A DNA stretch of 64,000 nucleotides from Ignavibacteria bacterium (lineage in GTDB: Bacteria; Bacteroidota; Ignavibacteria; Tepidaquicellales; Tepidaquicellaceae). Below, piece after piece: positions 17,728 through 24,298 of the stretch. The stretch covers positions 400,307 through 464,306 of the forward strand of contig JAQTLX010000001.1 of the NCBI GenBank assembly GCA_028714695.1, written 5' to 3'. Below the pieces are notes generated by a model. That model was not told where the DNA came from and made no database searches. It saw nothing but the letters and a program-made list of their open reading frames with translations. A program made the translations under genes and the position numbers. Positions within the stretch are counted from its first letter, which is position 1, and the number at the start of each line of letters is the position of its first letter.

Positions 17728-18642
17728 TTGGTAAATCAAATAAATGAAATAACGGATAACACATTAAATTTGTCCGCAATCTTTTGCGAAAAAATAGAAT
17801 CTCTTTGCTCAACGCTGAATTCATTCGTAAAAACTGAAAGCGAAGACGACCTTCATAAATCCAGAGTTGCCGCGAGAAAACTTGAATCGCTGTTCCGCTC
17901 GTTCGGCCACCTGTCGCTTAATGAAAAGTATAAGCAGTACTTTTCCGGGACTAAAGAATTAATTAAACTGCTTGGCGTAACGCGTGAACTCGATGTCTGT
18001 ATAGGAATGACAAAGGATTATCTTAAACTCATTAAGATACAAAACTATTATCTTCTTTTGTTCCTTAAAAATCTCGAAAGAACGGATGCATCGAAGAGGA
18101 AACAAATAATGAAATCGGATTTGCTGAATAATTTTGTGAGCGAAGAAATTGCCATGACGGAATTTTTTACATCCGAATTTTCTTCAATCGATAAAACCAA
18201 TCTGCAAAAACTTTTCGGATTTATTATTCCGGAGATGTACGATAAAATCACGGATTACATTGACAGATTCATAAAAAAACCGGACTCAAAAACGCTTCTG
18301 CATAATATGAGAATTAAGTCGAAACCGCTCAGATACAATATGGAATTCGCCATAGAGTACTGCGGTATGAATCTGAAACACCAGCACGCCGGCATTAAGG
18401 AGTTAGTTGAAATCGCGGGAAAAATACACGACATAGATGTATTGACGAGCAAACTGCAAATGTTCGAAAGGGCAGCGTCAAAAGTTAAAAACAATTACAT
18501 CAGGAACAAATCCGTGAAAATATTTATTTCGTATCTAAAGGGTACCAGGAAACAGGATATCGAAAAACTTCATGAACTGCTTGAAAGTTTTGCGAAAAAT
18601 AAATTCAGAGAGAAACTTATAAAAACGTTAAACTTCAAATAA
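17728..18642 (+). CDS. CHAD domain protein
   Basis: A 304-residue, lysine-rich, all-helical protein. The motif DDLHKSRVAARKLESLFR near residues 41-58 is the conserved H-x3-RV-x2-RK signature of the CHAD domain, which folds as helical bundles with a basic groove that binds polyphosphate. A second half (LLHNMRIKSKPLRYNMEF) repeats the pattern, as expected for the internally duplicated CHAD fold. No ATG fits, so a TTG at 17728 is taken as start; this start is uncertain. No signal peptide: it acts in the cytosol, probably on polyphosphate granules. The decarboxylase gene begins 10 bp after its stop, so the two are co-transcribed. Confidence 0.8.
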   Translation: MVNQINEITDNTLNLSAIFCEKIESLCSTLNSFVKTESEDDLHKSRVAARKLESLFRSFGHLSLNEKYKQYFSGTKELIKLLGVTRELDVCIGMTKDYLKLIKIQNYYLLLFLKNLERTDASKRKQIMKSDLLNNFVSEEIAMTEFFTSEFSSIDKTNLQKLFGFIIPEMYDKITDYIDRFIKKPDSKTLLHNMRIKSKPLRYNMEFAIEYCGMNLKHQHAGIKELVEIAGKIHDIDVLTSKLQMFERAASKVKNNYIRNKSVKIFISYLKGTRKQDIEKLHELLESFAKNKFREKLIKTLNFK

Positions 18643-18652
18643 GCAGGTTTTT

Positions 18653-20065
18653 ATGATAAATCAGGACAATCTCGATAAAGTGCTTTCGGAACTAAGTAAG
18701 TGGATTACGGAATATTTCAATAATATTGAAAATTATCCCGTCAAATCGCAGTGCGAAGTAAGGGAAATATACAATAAACTTCCCGGCAATCCTCCGCGCG
18801 AGAGCGAATCGTTCGATGCAATATTTGATGATTTCAATAAAATAATAATGCCCGGAATCACGCACTGGCAAAGTCCTAAATTCTTCGCTTACTTTCCCGC
18901 GAATTCCAGTTATCCTTCGCTTGCCGCTGAAATTATAACCGCAGCGCTCGGAGCACAATGCATGAAGTGGGAAACATCGCCTGCGGCAGCGGAACTTGAA
19001 GAGATGGTAATGAACTGGCTGAGGGACATGATAGGTCTCCCCGAAGACTTTACGGGCGTTATACAGGATACGGCATCTACATCAACGCTGGCTTCAATTA
19101 TAAATGCAAGAGAGTTCTTTTCACAATACAACATAAACAAAAACGGTTTCGCCGGTAATGAAAAATTCAGGGTTTACTGCTCTACCGAAGCGCATTCATC
19201 TATTGAAAAAGCAATTAAGATTGCAGGCATCGGCAGGGAGAATCTTGTGAAGATACCTGTGAACGCTGATTTCTCGATGAATACATCGCTGCTTGAAAAA
19301 GCAATTACTGATGATACTGCAAACGGTTACAGACCATTATGCGTTGTCGCGGCTCTCGGAACAACAGGGAGCACGGCTGTAGATTCACTTGAAGAAATCG
19401 CCGCGTTGAAGAGAAAGTATAAATTTTGGCTGCATGTGGATGCCGCTTTCATGGGCAGTTTACTGCTTCTTCCCGAAAAGCGAGGATACCTGAAAGGCGT
19501 TGAACTCGCGGATACATTTGTATTCAATCCGCACAAATGGATGTTCACAAACTTTGACTGCTCTGCATATTTTGTGAAAGATAAAAATTCACTACTGAAT
19601 ACTTTCGAAATTATTCCCGAATATCTGAAGACACGTTCGGACAGCAAAGTGAACAACTATTGCGACTGGGGGATACCTCTTGGAAGAAGATTCAGGGCAT
19701 TGAAACTCTGGTTTGTTATAAGGTCGTTCGGCGTAAAAGGTCTTCAGGAAAAAATCCGTTATCAACTTAAACTTGCGGAAATGATTTATGACCGAATCGA
19801 TAAAAGCGAAGAGTTTGAAATTCTTGCTCCGCTTACTGCAAATCTTGTCTGCTTCAGGTTTAAACCGAAAAACAGGAGCGAAGAAGAATTGAATTCGATA
19901 AACGAAAACCTTATGCAGAGAATAAACGATTCAGGAAAAATGTATATCTCGCATACGAAATTAAACGGAAAGTACACGCTTAGAATGGTTATCGCCCAGG
20001 CATACGTTGAAGAAAAACACATTACCGAAGCATGGAAACTTCTAAACGAATTTTCGAAATTATAA
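18653..20065 (+). CDS. Pyridoxal-phosphate-dependent group II decarboxylase (aromatic amino acid/glutamate decarboxylase family)
   Basis: A 470-residue type I-fold PLP enzyme. HVDAAFMGS holds the aspartate that pairs with the pyridine nitrogen, and FNPHKWMFTNFDCSAYF holds the lysine that forms the Schiff base. The motif QDTASTSTLASIINARE and the early ITHWQSPKFFAYFPANSSYPS match the aromatic-L-amino-acid decarboxylase (AADC/TDC) branch. It should remove CO2 from an aromatic or related amino acid to give an amine; the exact substrate cannot be read. Start ATG at 18653 follows AGCAGG at a good ribosome-binding distance. It sits between the CHAD and DUF6526 genes in one transcript. Confidence 0.9.
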   Translation: MINQDNLDKVLSELSKWITEYFNNIENYPVKSQCEVREIYNKLPGNPPRESESFDAIFDDFNKIIMPGITHWQSPKFFAYFPANSSYPSLAAEIITAALGAQCMKWETSPAAAELEEMVMNWLRDMIGLPEDFTGVIQDTASTSTLASIINAREFFSQYNINKNGFAGNEKFRVYCSTEAHSSIEKAIKIAGIGRENLVKIPVNADFSMNTSLLEKAITDDTANGYRPLCVVAALGTTGSTAVDSLEEIAALKRKYKFWLHVDAAFMGSLLLLPEKRGYLKGVELADTFVFNPHKWMFTNFDCSAYFVKDKNSLLNTFEIIPEYLKTRSDSKVNNYCDWGIPLGRRFRALKLWFVIRSFGVKGLQEKIRYQLKLAEMIYDRIDKSEEFEILAPLTANLVCFRFKPKNRSEEELNSINENLMQRINDSGKMYISHTKLNGKYTLRMVIAQAYVEEKHITEAWKLLNEFSKL

Positions 20066-20081
20066 AATTAAACAAAACAAC

Positions 20082-20516
20082 ATGAGTACGCAAAATTACC
20101 AAAACCACAAACGCTTTGTACCCCTGTTTCACAGTGTTACATTTCCTTTAATCTCGATTTTGATAATATCGTCTGTTTACTATACTATTTCCGAAGCAGT
20201 TCACGGCGCGTCTTTGAAACCCGGGCTATTTTTGTTTTTAATCTCAATTGTGTTGATGTTCATTCTTATGTTCTCGAGGCAGTTCGCTTTAAAGGCGCAG
20301 GACAGGGCGATTAGGGCGGAGGAAAATTTCCGTCATTATCTGCTGACGGGAAAACCGCTTGATGCGCGTTTAACAATTCGTCAGATTATAGGGCTGAGAT
20401 TCGCATCAGACGCTGAATTTCCGGACCTTTGCAAGAAGGCGGCAGAATCGGGAATTTCCGAAGACGAGATAAAGAAATCAATTGAAAACTGGAGAGCAGA
20501 TGAATATCGCGTGTAG
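20082..20516 (+). CDS. DUF6526 family membrane protein
   Basis: 144 residues that open with QNYQNHKRFVPLFH, typical of the DUF6526 family of Bacteroidota. Two hydrophobic helices follow (about residues 20-40 and 50-66), then a conserved cytosolic part with QDRAIRAEENFRHY and LTIRQIIGLRFASDAEFPDL. The function of the family is unknown. It starts 16 bp after the decarboxylase stop and is the last gene before a terminator, so CHAD, decarboxylase and DUF6526 form one unit. Confidence 0.82.
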   Translation: MSTQNYQNHKRFVPLFHSVTFPLISILIISSVYYTISEAVHGASLKPGLFLFLISIVLMFILMFSRQFALKAQDRAIRAEENFRHYLLTGKPLDARLTIRQIIGLRFASDAEFPDLCKKAAESGISEDEIKKSIENWRADEYRV

Positions 20517-20525
20517 AAAAATTTT

Positions 20526-20556
20526 AAAAGGGTGCGGATTTAAGTCTGCACCCTTT
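20526..20556. terminator. Bidirectional rho-independent terminator
   Basis: AAAAGGGTGCGGA-TTTAAG-TCTGCACCCTTTT between the convergent DUF6526 and thioredoxin genes. Confidence 0.9.
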
Positions 20557-20568
20557 TGATTTAATAGT

Positions 20569-21051
20569 TTAATTTAGATACTTCTTAATTTCTTTCTCGA
20601 AAAAATCATAATCCTTGTTTCCTATAAACTTCTGCGCTAATTTTCCGTCTTTATCATAAATATAAGTTGAAGGAATTGCTCCTTCCCATTCTTTATCGTA
20701 ATAATTTATGAAATCGTCAATGCTCTTGAAATCGTTGTAGTAAGTCGTAAAACTTACATTTTGATTTTTCAGGAACGGCGCAACTTTATCCTGAACTTGT
20801 TCGGGCATGTCCACGGAAATGAATACAAGTTCGAATCCCTTGTCTTTGTAATCCGCGTATAGTTTTACAAGTTCGGGAAATTCCTGAACGCAAGGCTTGC
20901 ACCATGTTGCCCAGAAATTATAAAGCGTTACTTTGCCGCTGCTTGATTTTCTTATCGCTTCAAGATCATCGATATTTCTGACGGGCTTTATCTCCTGCGC
21001 GAATATGTTAACCGATACAGCGAGAATTATTATCAAAAATAATTTTCTCAT
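20569..21051 (-). CDS. TlpA/ResA-like periplasmic thioredoxin
   Basis: 160 residues with a signal peptide (MRKLFLIIILAVSVNIFAQ) and a thioredoxin fold. The active site FWATWCKPC is the CxxC of TlpA/ResA-type disulfide reductases, with the cis-proline region in IPSTYIY. It acts in the cell envelope, probably reducing disulfides or supporting cytochrome c maturation. Its start codon overlaps the stop of the upstream gene as ATGA, so the two are translationally coupled. Confidence 0.9.
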   Translation of the reverse strand: MRKLFLIIILAVSVNIFAQEIKPVRNIDDLEAIRKSSSGKVTLYNFWATWCKPCVQEFPELVKLYADYKDKGFELVFISVDMPEQVQDKVAPFLKNQNVSFTTYYNDFKSIDDFINYYDKEWEGAIPSTYIYDKDGKLAQKFIGNKDYDFFEKEIKKYLN

Positions 21052-21620
21052 TTAGCGTCTCTTTTAATTGTGCAGCCGAATGACTTTGTTGTTTTTACGG
21101 AAACGTCTTTTCCCGCTGCCAGTTCGTTTAATGCGTTCTTCATATCGGTTGAAGAGACTTTTTCCAAATAACTGTTGTCGTCTATTCTTCCGTGATAAAG
21201 AATTGTGCGGTCTTTTCCGATAACGAAAACTTCAGGTGTTCTCATTGCCTCGAACACATCGGCTATCTTGCTGCCGGCATCTTTGATCACAGGGAATATG
21301 TAACCGTGCTCTTTTGCATGTGCCGCGACTCTTTCCGTGCTTTCGGTCTCGTTTGAATTGACTGCCCAGAAAGTGAATCCCTTTGTGTTATATTCTTTCA
21401 CGTAATCATTTATTCTGTCGTTGAAAGGCTGTACGTAAGGACATTCTGCCGACCAGAACATTATCACGACGTATCCGGAGCCTAAAGCGTTGTCCAGATT
21501 GTATTCCGTGCCGTCGTAGTTTTTAACCGTGAAATTGCTGACCTTATCGCCCGGCTCTTTCGCCATCAGGTTTAATGAGATAAGGAATAGGAATACTGTT
21601 ATTAATTTTAATTTTGTCAT
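21048..21620 (-). CDS. Secreted redoxin/AhpC-TSA family protein with CPYV site
   Basis: 190 residues with a signal peptide (MTKLKLITVFLFLISLNLMA) and a thioredoxin-like fold. The active-site region is FWSAECPYVQPFNDR: the first Cys is present but the second position of CxxC is Val, so it is not a normal dithiol thioredoxin. A C-terminal GCTIKR Cys could act as resolving residue, as in peroxiredoxin-like redoxins. It is the first gene of a two-gene operon with the TlpA-like protein, overlapping by four bases, which suggests a shared thiol-disulfide task in the envelope. Confidence 0.85.
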   Translation of the reverse strand: MTKLKLITVFLFLISLNLMAKEPGDKVSNFTVKNYDGTEYNLDNALGSGYVVIMFWSAECPYVQPFNDRINDYVKEYNTKGFTFWAVNSNETESTERVAAHAKEHGYIFPVIKDAGSKIADVFEAMRTPEVFVIGKDRTILYHGRIDDNSYLEKVSSTDMKNALNELAAGKDVSVKTTKSFGCTIKRDAK

Positions 21621-21747
21621 TTTAATTCTTTAAATTTTATAAATGTAAATCTCCTTTCAGTCTTAAACGTACAGGTCCCCAAAAAAATTCAGGATTGATA
21701 CATTCTTAATTCATTTAAATTGGAAAAATATGTAGTTATTTTCGTTA

Positions 21748-22653
21748 ATGGCGAACATAATACTGCTTTTCATCGGTCTGACATTGGGTCTCGTACTTCA
21801 AAAAGTGAAATCTTTTCCGAAAGACGCGTATAAAGTGTTCAATGCCATTATAATAAATATTTCACTGCCCGCCCTTGCTTTGCTTTACATTCCGCAGATA
21901 ACAATAAATGAAAAAATTATTTTTCCGCTTGCATCAATGTGGATTGTCTTCGGGCTGTCGATTGTATTCTTCGTTATTCTGAGCAGAATATTCAAATGGG
22001 ACAAGTCAACAACAGGCGCGCTTATAATGACAGCGGGGCTTTGCAATTCGTCATTCGTAGGTTTCCCCGTACTTCTCACAATGTTCGGCGAAGAAGGACT
22101 GAAGGTAGGCGTAATCATAGACCAGGCTGGAAGTTTCACGGTTCTTGCGACTGCAGGCGTGATAGTCTCGTCGGTATTTTCGTCAAAGGAATTTAAAGCC
22201 GGGAAAATAATAAAAGATATTCTTATATATCCTCCGTTCATAGCATTTGTTCTCGGCGTGCTTTTGAAAATATTCGGGATTCAGCACACCGAAGTGACAA
22301 AAACAGTGCTGGAAAAACTCGGCAGTTTGATTGTAATTCTCGCGCTCATATCGGTCGGGCTTCAGTTGAAAATATCGGTAAAGGAAGTACATTTTAAAGA
22401 GATGTTCACCGGATTATTTTTCAAACTTCTGCTTGCGCCCGCGGTAATTTATTTCCTGTATTTTATCATTGCAAAGGAAAGGGGATTGATAGTTGACGTA
22501 AGTCTTATAGAATCCGCGATGCCGCCGATGGTAATGGGTGCAGTGATGGCTGTGTCGTACGATTTGAATCCGAAACTTGCAAATCTGATGGTCGGAATCG
22601 GCATACCGCTATCCGCATTAACACTTCTGTTCTGGTATTTCGTAATAACTTAA
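21748..22653 (+). CDS. AEC family (auxin efflux carrier-like) membrane transporter
   Basis: A 301-residue integral membrane protein with about ten hydrophobic helices arranged as an inverted duplication. Motifs include INISLPALALLYI, the central GLCNSSFVGFPVL (the crossover loop with N and P residues typical of AEC carriers) and the C-terminal ESAMPPMVMGAVMA. AEC/bile-acid-sodium-symporter-fold proteins move organic anions such as malate or malonate. Substrate cannot be read. Single gene, starting at ATG 21748; the intergenic repeats begin just after it. Confidence 0.88.
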   Translation: MANIILLFIGLTLGLVLQKVKSFPKDAYKVFNAIIINISLPALALLYIPQITINEKIIFPLASMWIVFGLSIVFFVILSRIFKWDKSTTGALIMTAGLCNSSFVGFPVLLTMFGEEGLKVGVIIDQAGSFTVLATAGVIVSSVFSSKEFKAGKIIKDILIYPPFIAFVLGVLLKIFGIQHTEVTKTVLEKLGSLIVILALISVGLQLKISVKEVHFKEMFTGLFFKLLLAPAVIYFLYFIIAKERGLIVDVSLIESAMPPMVMGAVMAVSYDLNPKLANLMVGIGIPLSALTLLFWYFVIT

Positions 22654-22751
22654 GAGAAATATTAATCCTTAACGGCATTTCACGGCAAATTTTCAAACAA
22701 CGTGTTTTTGTAAACTCAGGCGTTTTCATTTGACGCCGCTGAAAGAGAAGA

Positions 22752-22771
22752 AGGTTCACGGAGTGTCACGC
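22752..22771 (+). repeat. Trace copy of the TTCACGGAGTGTCAC repeat
   Basis: The string GAAGAAGGTTCACGGAGTGTCAC around 22746-22768 is nearly the same as segments of the 46-bp hairpin repeats at 34.6-35.9 kb (for example near 35035). It shows that this repeat family is dispersed and sits beside more than one low-complexity array. Confidence 0.6.
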
Positions 22772-22780
22772 TGTTAAATC

Positions 22781-22808
22781 TTCAATTTTCAATTTTCAAT
22801 GTTTAATG
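22781..22808 (+). repeat. Short heptamer run (TTCAATT)n
   Basis: Four contiguous 7-bp units TTCAATT, TTCAATT, TTCAATG, TTTAATG lie 22 bp before the large heptamer array. Different unit sequence, same 7-bp period. Confidence 0.75.
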
Positions 22809-22830
22809 AATAGACGGGACAAAAAGCCAG

Positions 22831-23250
22831 AATCAAGAATCAAGAATCAAGAATCAAGAATCAAGAATCAAGAATCAAGAATCAAGAATCAAGAATCAAG
22901 AATCAAGAATCAAGAATCAAGAATCAAGAATCAAGAATCAAGAATCAAGAATAAAGAATCAAGAATCAAGAATCAGGAATCAAGAATCAGGAAACAGGAA
23001 TCAAGAATTAAGAATTAAGAATTAAGAATCAAGAATCAAGAATCAAGCATCAAGAATCAAGCATCAAGAAACAAGAAACAAGAAACAAGAAACAAGAATT
23101 TAGAATCAAGAATTAAGAATCGAGAATCAAGAATTCAGAATCAGGAATCAGGAATCAAGAATTAAGAATCAAGAATTAAGAATTAAGAATTAAGAATTAA
23201 GAATTAAGAATTAAGAATCAAGAATCAAGAATTTAGAATCAAGAATCAAG
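22831..23250 (+). repeat. Sixty-unit heptanucleotide tandem array (AATCAAG)n
   Basis: Exactly 60 consecutive 7-bp units, 420 bp, with consensus AATCAAG. Units vary by substitution only (AATTAAG, AATCAGG, AAACAAG, CATCAAG, AATTTAG, AATCGAG) and no insertion or deletion breaks the 7-bp phase over the whole array. Variants are clustered: near-identical AATCAAG units at the left, a block of AAACAAG at about 23069-23096 and a block of AATTAAG at about 23178-23212, as expected if units spread locally. Any protein read through it is only an artefact of period 7 (a seven-residue repeat), with no real start or codon signal. The array lies between the AEC transporter gene and the restriction-modification operon. 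Confidence 0.95.
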
Positions 23251-24298
23251 TAGTAGAAGTAACTGGGGTTAATAATTTATTGTTTGATATTCAGGAGCCT
23301 GCCCGCTATCTGGTTAAGAGGTTAAACTTAAGACAGTCACAAAAACCAGCATTTGATACACAAGAATTCGCATTTTCAGAAAGATACTTTTGTGATATAG
23401 AATGATACCGGAATCTGACGAATATTGCGTTTTCTTTCGGAAATCGAGATTTTGCTATGAATTTTCAAAAAAGGTATCATTCAGGTATCATTTGAGGCAA
23501 AAAACCTATGCAAACTATTAATAAATCAGGTATTTGTAAAATGATACCTCAGGTATCATTTTAGGTATCATTTTGGAACGAACGAGATATTTACTGCTAC
23601 GATATTTCCGCATTACAGAAACATGACACATACAGTATCAAAACCTGTCGCAAATGAAAGTTTTTCTATCATCATTTTTTGTATTTGCACTGAAAAAACA
23701 GTCATTTACAAAAATATTTCCAAAAAAGTGTCAGAAAGTGTCAAAAAGTATCATATAGGCGAATAAATAGAGCATAATCAATAATTTGTGTGATGACAGT
23801 TTCATTTTACGTCTGAGCGTTATCAGTATATCTGTTTGTAAACCACAATCATTTCTTTTCCGACAATTTCAAAGAACAATATTTAACCATAATAATATAT
23901 GGTAGTCTGTTCGGGAATGCAATGCAGAAATTTGGAACTTTGGGGTTGGGGAACGTTAGAAACATAGATTCCAATTTGTTTAGATAGATTCCAATTAATA
24001 GTCTGTGTTTTCTTTCAAGATGATTTTGAAGGAAGGATTCTAATAATTAGCCTTTCTAAAAGTAAACACGGAGTTTTTATTTTTTTAATGTTTACTTTCC
24101 GTATTACAATATTAATAATTATTGTTAATACAATCGAAATTAAGTATTTTTGAAGAGATTAAAGGAAGTTTAAGCAATATATTTAACATTTATTAGTAAT
24201 AAGACTACTATGCTCAAACCAAAATTTTGTGAAAGATTGCAATTTTGAAAAACCATTATTGATAAGTTATCTTATTTAAGTTAATTTGAAAAATTTGA
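23251..24298. other. 1-kb gene-free region before the restriction-modification operon
   Basis: No convincing gene is seen. The part 23253-23405 can be read without stop as a protein-like 50-residue tail (DIQEPARYLVKRLNLRQSQK), lacking a start codon; it may be a gene remnant. Between 23402 and 23571 there are six GGTATCAT/ATGATACC octamers. TAGATTCCAATT occurs twice near 23967 and 23988. AAAGTAAAC (24059) and GTTTACTTT (24090) form an inverted repeat. The last 200 bp are very AT-rich and should contain the promoter of hsdR. Confidence 0.6.
23402..23571. repeat. Cluster of six GGTATCAT octamers in both orientations
   Basis: Forward GGTATCAT at 23473, 23484, 23552 and 23564; inverse ATGATACC at 23402 and 23541. 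The pair at 23541-23559 forms a perfect palindrome, ATGATACC-TCA-GGTATCAT. The spacing and orientation suggest a protein-binding region or a decayed repeat; it lies about 730 bp before hsdR. Confidence 0.6.

Noticed and set aside
22806..23018. 70-codon frame through the heptamer array (RIKNQES repeats)
   Set aside because: It is only the translation of a 7-bp tandem repeat, with no ribosome-binding site and no homologous fold.
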